Source: Candidatus Thorarchaeota archaeon (GTDB lineage: Archaea > Asgardarchaeota > Thorarchaeia > Thorarchaeales > Thorarchaeaceae). From it: a stretch of 42,703 bases of DNA. How positions within the stretch are numbered: position 1 is the first letter of the stretch; every line of letters starts with the position of its first letter. Below are positions 9,317 through 17,404 of this stretch, piece after piece. The stretch covers positions 1 to 42,703 of the forward strand of contig SDNP01000026.1 in the NCBI GenBank assembly GCA_004524445.1. Direction: 5' to 3'. A program made the translations under genes and the position numbers. The notes beneath the pieces were generated by a model that made no database searches, was not told the origin of the DNA, and worked only from the letters and a program-made list of their open reading frames with translations.

Positions 9317-10828
9317 CTATATCTTGCCTTCCGCGATATCCTCTTGGATTAGACTGCTTGTTATATCAGCACTCATCATTACGCTAGGCACTCCGGCACC
9401 CGGATGAGTTCCAGCTCCGACAAGATACAATCCCTTGATGTCACGTGATCTGTTATGAGGGCGGAAGTAACCGGACTGAAGTAACAATGGCTGCAATGAG
9501 AAGGCGGACCCTTTGTACGCATTGAGTTCTGCCTTGAAATCAGCTGGTGTGAATACTTCTACCACATCTAGATTATCAAGAAGCCCAGGCAGTACACGTT
9601 CATCAAGAGTAGCTAGTATATGATCTTTGAAAGGCTCCTTCTTTTCCTCCCAATCTACATCTGCCTCAAGATGCGAAACAGGAGTGCATGCATACATTGC
9701 CTCGCATCCTTCTGGGGCCAATTCAGGATTATTGCGTGTGGGGATATGAAGATAGGTTGAGAAGTCATCAGGGACCTCATGATTCTTGAAGATATCATTT
9801 ATGAGGCCCTTGTATCTTGGTCCAAATACAATGCTATGTTGTTCCATATCAGGATACTTCTTCTTCACACCAAAATAGACCATGAATAGGCTCATACTAT
9901 ATTTTGCCTTCTTGTAACGTTTGTCACTATTCTTCTTTCTGTATTTCTCATCAATTAGATCCATGTAGGTTCTGGCAACATCCGCATTACTAATCACGAT
10001 GTCTGCAGGATAATAGTTGCCATCTCCAGTTTCAACACCTTCTATTTCCTTATCGCCAGTGACAGAAACGTGCGTAACCTCCGAATTGAGTTTGATATTG
10101 CCTCCAATCTCAGTGAAAACATCAGCCATGGCTTCAATCATCCTATGAGTACCGCCCTTAACCCACCAGACTCCATGCTTTTCCTCGATGTAGGTAATAA
10201 GGCAATAGATGGCCGTCGCTGTAAATGGATTACCACCAATAAAGAGTGGATTGAAAGAGAGACCCATACGCATACGCTCATCTTTCAAGTAAGAGGAAAC
10301 CATCCCGTAGACGCTCTTGTACGCCTTGTATCGAATTCCAGCGGGTCCCATTTTAGCCATGCTCCACAGGCTCGGGAAAGTCGTGGAGCCAAACTTCTCA
10401 AAGCCCAGCTCATATATTGGCTTTATTTGCTTGATGAACTTCTTGTAGCCCTCTACGTCTTCTTCGTTGAATCTCTTTATTTCCTCAAGATTATGCTCGT
10501 ATCCAGCATAATCCATATGCGTTCCGTCGTTGAAATACAAGCGGTATTTGGGGGATATTTGAACTAGGTCGATGTAGTCTTGCCTCTTGCGTCCCGCGGC
10601 TTCAAATACCTCATCAACTAAATACGGTGGAGTTAGTATGGTAGGTCCTGTATCGAAAGTATATCCGTTCTTGGTGAGAACACCTGCTCTACCCCCAAGT
10701 TGATTTCGCTTCTCTAGGAGCGTGACATTATGTCCTGCAGCTTGCAATCGAATGGATGCAGACAGTCCACCGATACCCCCGCCAATTATTACGATTTCTC
10801 GACTATTACCAGAATTACTGCTATTCAT
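9317..10828 (-). CDS. crtI: Phytoene desaturase (CrtI family)
   Basis: This flavoprotein of about 503 residues belongs to the CrtI family, which introduces double bases into phytoene on the way to lycopene. The N-terminus has the FAD Rossmann motif VIIGGGIGGLSASIRLQAAG, then GGRAG and FDTGPTIL. The C-terminus ends with LYLVGAGTHPGAGVPSVMMS, the FAD-closing signature of CrtI. I chose the ATG at 10828 because AGGGGGAT lies nine bases upstream; an in-frame ATG at 10858 is the alternative. It lies directly downstream of phytoene synthase on the same strand, with a gap of a few dozen bases, so the two form an operon. Assigning phytoene (not a later carotene) as substrate rests on that pairing. Confidence 0.9.
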   Translation of the reverse strand: MNSSNSGNSREIVIIGGGIGGLSASIRLQAAGHNVTLLEKRNQLGGRAGVLTKNGYTFDTGPTILTPPYLVDEVFEAAGRKRQDYIDLVQISPKYRLYFNDGTHMDYAGYEHNLEEIKRFNEEDVEGYKKFIKQIKPIYELGFEKFGSTTFPSLWSMAKMGPAGIRYKAYKSVYGMVSSYLKDERMRMGLSFNPLFIGGNPFTATAIYCLITYIEEKHGVWWVKGGTHRMIEAMADVFTEIGGNIKLNSEVTHVSVTGDKEIEGVETGDGNYYPADIVISNADVARTYMDLIDEKYRKKNSDKRYKKAKYSMSLFMVYFGVKKKYPDMEQHSIVFGPRYKGLINDIFKNHEVPDDFSTYLHIPTRNNPELAPEGCEAMYACTPVSHLEADVDWEEKKEPFKDHILATLDERVLPGLLDNLDVVEVFTPADFKAELNAYKGSAFSLQPLLLQSGYFRPHNRSRDIKGLYLVGAGTHPGAGVPSVMMSADITSSLIQEDIAEGKI

Positions 10829-10876
10829 TGTACCAGGATCCCCCTTTCTTGGAATCATTTTGAGGTCATTTCATCA

Positions 10877-11833
10877 TTATTCTTGTCTTTCAAGATACGC
10901 CTTCTTTTCGCGCTTGTATTCCCTTCGCAGCCCGTATGCTATCCAGAGCTTCTTCCACTTAGGAACGACCGCCCGCTTACTGAAGACTTCAAAATCCATC
11001 TTTTCGATTTCGTTCATTATTTCGCCATAGACCCGACTTGCTACCTTGACTGTGAACTGACCACCAGGCGGCAGATCAGGTATACCCACCTCAGCTGCAG
11101 CGTAGATTGAGCGTGCTCGTGCGATTTCTGATTTAATCATCCATTTGAAATTAGGACCAACCATCTTATTCTCGAAGTCGGAGATATCCACTCTAAATTT
11201 CTCTCGCGTCTCCCGTGGGATATAGATGCGTCCGTTTTCATAGTCTTCGGCAATATCACGCAAAATATTGGTTAGTTGCAGGGCATGACCTAAGTCTGCT
11301 GCTCGTTCAAGGGTTTCAGTATTAGTCACACCCCAAATATGACACATCATAATTCCAACAGTTGATGCAACATGGTAGCAATATTTTTCCAACTCTTCGA
11401 GAGTCTCAATCTCAGTCAAATTGATATCCATTCGAACACCATCGATGAGCTCCTGGAGATACTTTGGCGGAATGCTGTATTTCGTCATTGTATCTCCAAA
11501 AGCCCGGAAGAGTGGATCATCAAAAACCACACCCCGAGATAATTTCTCTACAATAGAATCTAGCAAGTCAAGTTCATTCTCAATTTGCCTTTTTGGCAAG
11601 TCAACCTCGTCAGCAAAATCATCAACAAGTCTACAAAAGGCGTAGAGGGCTGCAAAAGAGCGTCTCTCATCATCCTCCAAGTAGCGTGAAGCAAAGTAGA
11701 ATGACTTCGCATGGAGTTTGAACATCTCCATGCAATAGTCATACGCAACCTCAAGAGACCCAGCATCAGGATTTTCATCTATCTCAAGTGCAGAAGGAAT
11801 CGTACTGTGATGGGTCGTATAGTTTATGGTCAT
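10877..11833 (-). CDS. crtB: Phytoene synthase (squalene/phytoene synthase family)
   Basis: This 318-residue enzyme joins two geranylgeranyl diphosphates into phytoene, the committed step of carotenoid synthesis. Both Mg2+-diphosphate Asp-rich motifs are present: DDFAD (residues 71-75) and, in QLTNILRDIAED, the DIAED motif. The SFYFASRYLE motif is near residue 45. Length matches CrtB. ATG 11833 is preceded by GGGGAG at good spacing. It is the first gene of a minus-strand pair with the desaturase and is divergent from the second carotenoid operon. Archaeal squalene synthases share the fold, but the CrtI neighbours make phytoene synthase the clear choice. Confidence 0.92.
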   Translation of the reverse strand: MTINYTTHHSTIPSALEIDENPDAGSLEVAYDYCMEMFKLHAKSFYFASRYLEDDERRSFAALYAFCRLVDDFADEVDLPKRQIENELDLLDSIVEKLSRGVVFDDPLFRAFGDTMTKYSIPPKYLQELIDGVRMDINLTEIETLEELEKYCYHVASTVGIMMCHIWGVTNTETLERAADLGHALQLTNILRDIAEDYENGRIYIPRETREKFRVDISDFENKMVGPNFKWMIKSEIARARSIYAAAEVGIPDLPPGGQFTVKVASRVYGEIMNEIEKMDFEVFSKRAVVPKWKKLWIAYGLRREYKREKKAYLERQE

Positions 11834-12003
11834 CGATTCTCCCCAGCCTTTGTCATCGCAAAACCCACAGATACTCTATACCTCATCAATTGCCTTTTAA
11901 ATTATCAGGGGCGTATTTGTGTGGTAATGCAAGGTTATGGTTAATTTTACACGATAAATATTTTCAGATTATTAAATCATTGGATAGTTCCCCTATTGAA
12001 TAA

Positions 12004-12019
12004 ACGAAAATTAATTCGT
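12004..12019. promoter_or_regulatory. Inverted repeat in the divergent crtB / second-desaturase promoter region
   Basis: ACGAA (12004-12008) and TTCGT (12015-12019) form an inverted repeat around AATTAA. It sits about 90 bases before the second desaturase and 170 bases before crtB, in an AT-rich intergenic region of roughly 275 bases. It could be an operator shared by both carotenoid transcripts; this is inferred only from position and symmetry. Confidence 0.3.
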
Positions 12020-12109
12020 GTTTCAGCGAACTGATATGAGGTTTTCCGGAGGTCCGCCGAATCATTCATATGCCGCATAGTGTAAATGCCTTGGATAGGG
12101 AGAATTACC

Positions 12110-13573
12110 ATGGAATCGATTGTGATAGGTGCTGGAGTTGGTGGTCTTTCAGTTGCGGCACTACTAGGAAAGAATGGTCATGATGTGACTCTTCTTGAGA
12201 AAAATTTGGAAATTGGCGGCCGTGCAAGAGTCTGGAAAAAGGATGGGTTTGTATTTGATATGGGTCCCTCTTGGTACCTGATGCCAGAGGTCTTTGAGCA
12301 TTACTTCGAGCATTTCGAGAGGGGTGTCAAGGATTTCTACGAGCTGATTAGGCTTGACCCTTCTTATCGAATCTTCTTTCCGGAAAGCACTTTGGACATA
12401 TCCGCGAAATTGGAGGACAATCTCGAACTCTTTGACCGGCTTGAAGAGGATGGGGCAGAAAAGCTACAGAAATATCTCGATCAGGCTCAAGACAAATATG
12501 AGTACTTGCTCGATGGTTTGATGTATGAGGACCTCTCAGGAATACTGTCAATGTTCAATCCGAAGCTGATGGCCGCCGGTTGGAAACTCAGCATTCTATC
12601 CAACATTGACGGTCTGACAAAGAAGTACTTCGAGAGCGAGAGAGCAAGGAAGATTCTCCAGTATTCAATCGTATTCCTGGGTGGGAATCCAAAAAATACA
12701 CCAGCACTCTATTCAATGATTTCTCATATTGACTTCAATCTTGGAGTTTGGTATCCGTATGGTGGTTTGGGCAAGATTGTGGATGCTCTTGAATCACTCT
12801 GCAATGAGTATAATGTCCACATTGACACCGGAGTTGAAGTAACTGGTTTGAACGTCGAAGACAAGAAGATAGTGTCTGTAGATACGACAGATGGCAGCTA
12901 TGAGCCTCAGGTGGTTGTTAGCAATGCGGATTATCCTCATAGCGAGATGGACCTGCTGCCAGAGAAATATCAGCAATATGATCGAGACTACTGGGAGAGT
13001 AAGACTATTGCTCCATCAGCCTTCGTCTTGTACTTGGGTTTGAACAAGAAAATTGACGTTTTAACTCACCATAATGTCATATTAGACCATGATTGGGTTC
13101 AGCACTTCGAACAGATATTCGAAGAGCCTTCTTGGCCAGACAAGCCGGCATACTACCTTTGTTGCCCATCAAAAAAGGATGACACAGTTGCACCACCGGG
13201 TCACGAAAATATCTTTGTGACTGTTCCAATATCACCCGGCATAGAAGACACACCCGAAATCAGAGAAGAATACTACAACAAGATGATCAAACATATGGAG
13301 AAAGTCATTGGTGAACCTCTGACAGACTCTGTCGTTGTCAAGCGCATCTTTTCTCTGAATGACTTTGCAAACGATTACAATGCCTACAAGGGCACAGCTG
13401 TTGGTCTCACCCACTCATTCCGGCAATCTGCATTCTTCAGACCACGGCATACCAGCAAGAAAGTGGATAATCTCTATTATACCGGGCAATACACACATCC
13501 GGGAATTGGAGTTCCTATGGCTCTGATAGCCTCCGAAATCGTAGCTGACCTTGTAGAAGAAGATTACAAGTGA
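12110..13573 (+). CDS. crtD: Carotenoid desaturase, CrtI/CrtD family (probable bacterioruberin-pathway 3,4-desaturase)
   Basis: This flavoprotein of about 487 residues is homologous to the CrtI at 9.3-10.8 kb but clearly divergent. The FAD motif is VIGAGVGGLSVAALLGKNG, followed by GGRARVWKKDGFVFDMGPSW; the C-terminal signature is LYYTGQYTHPGIGVPMALIA. ATG 12110 is preceded by AGGGAG; an ATG at 12086 in the same frame is less well placed. The next gene (25-base gap) is a UbiA prenyltransferase of lycopene-elongase type. In haloarchaea, crtD sits beside lyeJ and cruF and acts on the C45/C50 intermediates. I assign CrtD by that synteny and not by residues; a second CrtI or a step-specific desaturase is the alternative. 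Confidence 0.75.
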   Translation: MESIVIGAGVGGLSVAALLGKNGHDVTLLEKNLEIGGRARVWKKDGFVFDMGPSWYLMPEVFEHYFEHFERGVKDFYELIRLDPSYRIFFPESTLDISAKLEDNLELFDRLEEDGAEKLQKYLDQAQDKYEYLLDGLMYEDLSGILSMFNPKLMAAGWKLSILSNIDGLTKKYFESERARKILQYSIVFLGGNPKNTPALYSMISHIDFNLGVWYPYGGLGKIVDALESLCNEYNVHIDTGVEVTGLNVEDKKIVSVDTTDGSYEPQVVVSNADYPHSEMDLLPEKYQQYDRDYWESKTIAPSAFVLYLGLNKKIDVLTHHNVILDHDWVQHFEQIFEEPSWPDKPAYYLCCPSKKDDTVAPPGHENIFVTVPISPGIEDTPEIREEYYNKMIKHMEKVIGEPLTDSVVVKRIFSLNDFANDYNAYKGTAVGLTHSFRQSAFFRPRHTSKKVDNLYYTGQYTHPGIGVPMALIASEIVADLVEEDYK

Positions 13574-13597
13574 CTATGATAGGGCGATGGACACACA

Positions 13598-14452
13598 ATG
13601 ACGAATATCTTACGTCTAGCATTCAAGGTCTCGCGGGTTCGTTTCTGGCTTTACCTTGGTGGTACGTACCTGATCGGTTACATAATTGCTATCTCAGCGA
13701 TTTCTGAATTGATTGACCTATTCTTCATTGTGCATCTATTTTTCTTCATGCTGCCGGCAAACATCATTCTTTATGGTATTAACGACATCTCTGACAAGGA
13801 CACTGATTTTTTCAACCCAAAGAAAGGCGACAAGGAATACAAAGTACTGGATTCAGATGCAACGAAGCTATACATACTTGTCGGAGTTTCTTTGGCTTTT
13901 TGCCTGTCCCTTGTAGTGTGGCAGGCAGATGTTATGGCATCTATTCTTTTTCTTTCATGGCTCGTGCTTTCAATCGCCTATAGTGTTGAACCTATCAGAT
14001 TCAAGGCGCGACCAGTCGTCGATTTCGCCTCCAATTTTCTGTATGTAATTCCAGCTATTCTCGCCTTCTATCAAGTAAGGCTTGCCTTCCCGCCACTTCT
14101 GCCTCTTTTCGCAGCATTTCTTTGGACTTCAGCCATGCAATTGTTTTCTGCCATCCCCGATATCGAGGCAGACAAAAAGGCCAATATCAAGACCACAGCA
14201 GTTGCCATTGGAGAAAAGGCATCACTTCTTCTTTGCTTTGTCTTCTGGTCTGGTTTCGCTGGAATTCTCATACTCGTAACCCAATGGAATAGCCCCTGGA
14301 ACCTGATGATGTTGATGTATCCAGCCATTCCCTTGTACATTCTCATACGCCCAAGTGCTGACATTGCACGACTGTATTGGTATTTTCCGTACTATACTGC
14401 GATTTTTGGTATCGTGTTGTTTTTCAGTGTGGGCCTGCCATTATTATGGTAG
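13598..14452 (+). CDS. lyeJ: UbiA-family prenyltransferase, probable lycopene elongase/hydratase (LyeJ type)
   Basis: This 284-residue integral membrane protein of the UbiA superfamily has about eight or nine hydrophobic helices. The two Asp-rich prenyl-diphosphate motifs are present: NDISDKDTD (about residues 62-70) in the first loop and PDIEADKK (about 185-192) in the second. It would transfer a C5 dimethylallyl unit to an acceptor in the membrane. It lies 25 bases after the CrtD-type desaturase, and with the CruF-type gene at 17.7 kb the set matches the C50 bacterioruberin pathway, where LyeJ adds isoprene units to lycopene. Other UbiA enzymes (quinone, heme or lipid prenyltransferases) are possible, but the neighbourhood favours the elongase. 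Confidence 0.78.
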   Translation: MTNILRLAFKVSRVRFWLYLGGTYLIGYIIAISAISELIDLFFIVHLFFFMLPANIILYGINDISDKDTDFFNPKKGDKEYKVLDSDATKLYILVGVSLAFCLSLVVWQADVMASILFLSWLVLSIAYSVEPIRFKARPVVDFASNFLYVIPAILAFYQVRLAFPPLLPLFAAFLWTSAMQLFSAIPDIEADKKANIKTTAVAIGEKASLLLCFVFWSGFAGILILVTQWNSPWNLMMLMYPAIPLYILIRPSADIARLYWYFPYYTAIFGIVLFFSVGLPLLW

Positions 14453-14491
14453 CAGAACAGTTTCTGTGTATCTTCTGGCAGAAGTGCACGA

Positions 14492-14509
14492 TATGTTTTT
14501 TCGAACATA
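14492..14509. promoter_or_regulatory. Inverted repeat upstream of the AOR gene
   Basis: TATGTT (14492-14497) and AACATA (14504-14509) flank TTTTCG, about 80 bases before the AOR start and about 40 bases past the prenyltransferase stop. It could be an operator for AOR or a weak hairpin at the end of the carotenoid transcript. A TATA-like GTATTATAAT follows near 14552, so AOR probably has its own promoter. Confidence 0.28.
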
Positions 14510-14587
14510 ACGATAATAATTATTTGAGCAAATGTATTAATAACGGGGATGTGTATTATAATTCAAATCAACAAGGAATGATAGAAG

Positions 14588-16375
14588 TTGAGCAAGATTC
14601 TGAGAGTCAATATGAGCGATATGAGTACTAAATGGGAGGACCTACCCAAAAAGTACGAAACCTTGGCGGGACGTGCCCTTACAACGGCAATTGTCCACGA
14701 CGAGGTAGAACCCACTTGTCATCCACTAAGGGAGAAAAACAAGTTTGTTATTTCACCCGGGCTACTGGCGGGAACACCTGCACCATCTTCGGGACGTCTG
14801 AGTGTAGGTGGCAAGTCACCACTCACAGGCGGCATAAAGGAAGCTAACGCTGGAGGTCTGACAGCTACCAGACTCGGCAAGATTGGCATAAGAGCAATTG
14901 TCATTGAAGGTATGCCTGACACTGATGATTGGTACAGCATAGTGGTCGGGAAGGAGAAAGCAGAAATTGTCAAGACCAATGATTATGCGGGGATGGGGCT
15001 TTATGACCTGATTGAAAAAATCGGGGAGGACTATGACCACAGGCCTGGCATCATTGGCTGTGGTATTGCAGGACAGCGTCTCTTGAAGAGCGCAGGGATA
15101 TTTGGAAACAACATTGAGAATACTGACCCCGGTCGTTATGCAGGCCGAGGAGGTCTTGGAGCTGTACTGGGCTCAAAGCGAATTGTTGCAATCATAAGCG
15201 ACGATCATGGCTGTGATACCCCAAAGCCAAAGGACGAAGACAAGTTCACAGAAGGACGAAAAGCACTTGCTAAAGCGCTGAACAATCACCCCGTCACGGG
15301 TCGTCTCGAAGACGAAGAAGGCAATCCGTACGGTGGACTGAAAAACTATGGTACAAATATCTTGATGAACATCATAAATGAAGCTGGGGGCCTTCCCACA
15401 AGAGGCTTCAAGAGCGGACGCTTTGACCACGCAGCAAAGGTCTCTGGCGAAGCTGTACACGAACTGGTAGATAAGACGAACAAGAAATTCGGTGACAAGG
15501 CTGAAGGTAAATACGGACATCCCTGTCACCCTGGGTGTGTAATGGCATGCTCCAATATAGTTCCATATGAAGACACTGGAAAGGCACATGTATCACCTCT
15601 AGAATACGAGTCAGCTTGGGCGTTAGGTACCAATTTGGAAATCAGTGACTTGCAGGATGTTGCTGAGCTGAATCGATTGTGCAATGATCTCGGCCTAGAT
15701 ACAATCGAAGCAGGAAACACCCTAGCTATGCTTATGGAAGGCGGAATGATTGATTATGGAGATGGCCCAGCTGCGATAAAGGCGCTCAAACAGGCCTATG
15801 ACGCAAGCTCTCCATTAGGGAGATTAGTCTGCAGTGGTGCTAAAGTAGTTGGTGAAACATTAGGAGTCAGCAGGATTCCAGTTGTCAAGGGGCAATCGCT
15901 TCCAGCCTATGATCCCAGAGCAATTCGCGGCATCGGCGTGACATACGCTACCTCGACCATGGGTGCCGACCATACATCTGGGTATACTATAGCAGCAGAG
16001 ATATTGGGCGTCAAAGGCAAAGTTTCCGACCCTCGCGAGATTGAGAAAGCAGAACTCTCTCGTAATTTCCAGGCCACAACAGCATACATCGATTCATCGG
16101 GCTATTGTGTCTTCATTGCATTCGCCATCCTTGATGATGATGACGGATTCAATGGAATGGTGGACACAGTGAATGGTTTCTTGGGTAAGGAGATAGATGT
16201 CGCTCAGTACGGACTTGATGTATTAGAAATGGAACGCAACTTCAACAAGGCTGCCGGATTTACAAACAAAGATGACAGGCTGCCAGAGTTCTTCCATACC
16301 GAGCAGCTTCCCCCACACAACGTCACCTTCGATGTGCCACCAGAGGAAATTGACAAGGTCTACGAAGACATGTAA
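14588..16375 (+). CDS. aor: Tungsten-dependent aldehyde:ferredoxin oxidoreductase family protein
   Basis: This 595-residue enzyme of the AOR family oxidises aldehydes to acids (or runs in reverse) with a bis-tungstopterin cofactor, one [4Fe-4S] cluster and ferredoxin. The N-terminus KILRVNMSDM is the usual AOR start and supports TTG 14588 as the initiation codon. The pterin-contact segment GGKSPLTGGIKEANAGG follows near residue 77. Cluster cysteines are C313, C317 and C321 in CHPGCVMACSN, with the fourth being C507 in DSSGYCVF. The spacing Cx3Cx3C differs from the Cx2Cx3C of the Pyrococcus enzyme but matches a known AOR subgroup. A strong terminator follows. Two MoaD/ThiS-like proteins downstream could serve pterin sulfur transfer. 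The aldehyde substrate is unknown. Confidence 0.9.
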   Translation: MSKILRVNMSDMSTKWEDLPKKYETLAGRALTTAIVHDEVEPTCHPLREKNKFVISPGLLAGTPAPSSGRLSVGGKSPLTGGIKEANAGGLTATRLGKIGIRAIVIEGMPDTDDWYSIVVGKEKAEIVKTNDYAGMGLYDLIEKIGEDYDHRPGIIGCGIAGQRLLKSAGIFGNNIENTDPGRYAGRGGLGAVLGSKRIVAIISDDHGCDTPKPKDEDKFTEGRKALAKALNNHPVTGRLEDEEGNPYGGLKNYGTNILMNIINEAGGLPTRGFKSGRFDHAAKVSGEAVHELVDKTNKKFGDKAEGKYGHPCHPGCVMACSNIVPYEDTGKAHVSPLEYESAWALGTNLEISDLQDVAELNRLCNDLGLDTIEAGNTLAMLMEGGMIDYGDGPAAIKALKQAYDASSPLGRLVCSGAKVVGETLGVSRIPVVKGQSLPAYDPRAIRGIGVTYATSTMGADHTSGYTIAAEILGVKGKVSDPREIEKAELSRNFQATTAYIDSSGYCVFIAFAILDDDDGFNGMVDTVNGFLGKEIDVAQYGLDVLEMERNFNKAAGFTNKDDRLPEFFHTEQLPPHNVTFDVPPEEIDKVYEDM

Positions 16376-16389
16376 GTACAATACGCAAT

Positions 16390-16425
16390 GAGGGGGTAAG
16401 CCCCCTCAAGATTTCTTTTTCTTGA
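16390..16425 (+). terminator. Rho-independent-like terminator after AOR
   Basis: GAGGGGG (16390-16396) and CCCCCTC (16401-16407) pair perfectly around a TAAG loop, followed by a T-rich stretch (16411-16423). It lies 15 bases past the AOR stop and should end that transcript. Confidence 0.7.
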
Positions 16426-16440
16426 CTAAGCAGCTTAGTC
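16424..16440. repeat. Second perfect inverted repeat directly after the AOR terminator
   Basis: GACTAAG (16424-16430) and CTTAGTC (16434-16440) are perfectly complementary around CAG. The element begins where the terminator's T-run ends. It may be a back-up terminator, or an operator-like palindrome upstream of the regulator pair at 16.6-17.1 kb. Confidence 0.4.
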
Positions 16441-16560
16441 CCAAAGAGAATAGACTGGCTTTAGGGTTCGAATGAAAAAGCGGCCCAACTGGTTTTAGAG
16501 ATGTACACATTTGGACGGATTATCAACTAGATGTATGGTGGGCTCTTCAGTATGCCATTT

Positions 16561-16908
16561 CTATCGATATGTTTCTTCCTTCTGCTTTGCTTTCAAACTT
16601 CCAATCACTAAATGCATTTCGTCGAGTGGATTCTTAGGCAAAGACTTGGAGATAGTCGCTTCTATCCCTTTCTCCCTCTGGTAAGCCTTTTGTCCATGCA
16701 GTGTCAGGGATGAGAGAATTCCTTTTCTCTCCATCTTCTTTAGATGAGACCGAAATACATCAATTGTTGTAAGAGAATGATTTGGAGAAAGCACTAAGTA
16801 TCTTTCATAGAGCGTTCTTTCAAGCTCAACCAATGCCCAGCCAAATGAACGAATAATATCTGAGTCAATCTTGCTTAGCTTCATCGGATGCGGGGATTCT
16901 CCTTCCAT
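16561..16908 (-). CDS. Small winged-helix DNA-binding protein, putative regulator
   Basis: This 115-residue, charged, soluble protein reads like a winged-helix regulator. Predicted helices at about residues 14-40 are followed by a recognition-helix-like TTIDVFRSHLKKMERKGIL and a short wing (SSLTLHGQKAYQRE), similar to MarR/PadR-like or ArsR-like archaeal regulators. No metal or ligand motif is seen. It is divergent from the MoaD-like/cruF operon and convergent with AOR, so it may control either. A TATA-like box centred about 27 bases upstream of the ATG would place the transcription start at the start codon itself, pointing to a leaderless mRNA, as is common in archaea. The family assignment is by pattern only. 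Confidence 0.65.
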   Translation of the reverse strand: MEGESPHPMKLSKIDSDIIRSFGWALVELERTLYERYLVLSPNHSLTTIDVFRSHLKKMERKGILSSLTLHGQKAYQREKGIEATISKSLPKNPLDEMHLVIGSLKAKQKEETYR

Positions 16909-16930
16909 AGTATATTACATCAATTAGATA

Positions 16931-16940
16931 GTTAAATAAT
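16931..16940 (-). promoter_or_regulatory. TATA-like box for the small winged-helix regulator (possible leaderless promoter)
   Basis: ATTATTTAAC on the minus strand is centred about 27 bases before the regulator's ATG at 16908, the normal archaeal TATA-to-start distance. This implies little or no leader. Judged by eye only. Confidence 0.35.
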
Positions 16941-17085
16941 TCGATTTGAGAGGGGTAAACCGATTTTCCTCCCAAGATTCACCACATTTCGTGGAAGAAA
17001 CAAACCCAAGCTTCATGTTAATCAAAAACCTTAGCTATGCAGTAACGAAACAGACTAAAGGCTATAGGATAGATGGCCTGCAATC

Positions 17086-17394
17086 ATGATCCAAGTACAC
17101 CTCTATGGACAACTCAGACGGCTTGTAGAAAACAGTCATGCGTGCGAAGACACGGTTATTGAGATCCCATACAAAGAAGGAATGACATTCCGAGATATCG
17201 TTAGATATCTTGGTTTGGATGAAAAGGATCTCGGAGACTGTTTCATAGATGGCATGCTAGCCAAGATGGATGATACCGTTCAAGATGATGCTCGAATTGG
17301 GCTGTTCCCATATAATATGGTCTTGTTATGCGGGGGGCAACATCTCAAAGGGCATGGTTACACTCAAAGAGATCACGAAGTAGATTACTATTAG
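17086..17394 (+). CDS. MoaD/ThiS-type ubiquitin-fold protein with C-terminal tail beyond Gly-Gly
   Basis: This 102-residue protein has a beta-grasp pattern: VHLYGQLRRLV at the start, then IEIPYKEGMTFRDIVRYLG, then a strand near GLFPYNMVLLCGG. The Gly-Gly (83-84) is where MoaD/ThiS/SAMP proteins normally end, but here 18 charged residues follow (QHLKGHGYTQRDHEVDYY). The FPYNMVLLCGG segment resembles the ubiquitin-like domain attached to Mut7-C proteins. It is the first gene of a unit with a second MoaD-like protein and cruF, downstream of AOR. A role in sulfur transfer to the pterin dithiolene of the AOR cofactor is plausible. If Gly-Gly is to be activated, the tail must first be removed; otherwise this is a non-conjugating relative. 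Confidence 0.75.
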   Translation: MIQVHLYGQLRRLVENSHACEDTVIEIPYKEGMTFRDIVRYLGLDEKDLGDCFIDGMLAKMDDTVQDDARIGLFPYNMVLLCGGQHLKGHGYTQRDHEVDYY

Positions 17395-17404
17395 AGATGA
17401 TTCT

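Noticed and set aside
10070..10567. Plus-strand open frame of 165 codons
   Set aside because: It is antisense to the phytoene desaturase and shows no motif.
14377..14631. Plus-strand frame across the prenyltransferase-AOR gap
   Set aside because: It overlaps both real genes, has no ribosome site, and its sequence is low-complexity Cys/Phe then Glu/Tyr, unlike a real protein.
16461..16480. GGTTCGAAT, which resembles a tRNA T-loop
   Set aside because: No acceptor stem, D-arm or anticodon arm can be folded around it.
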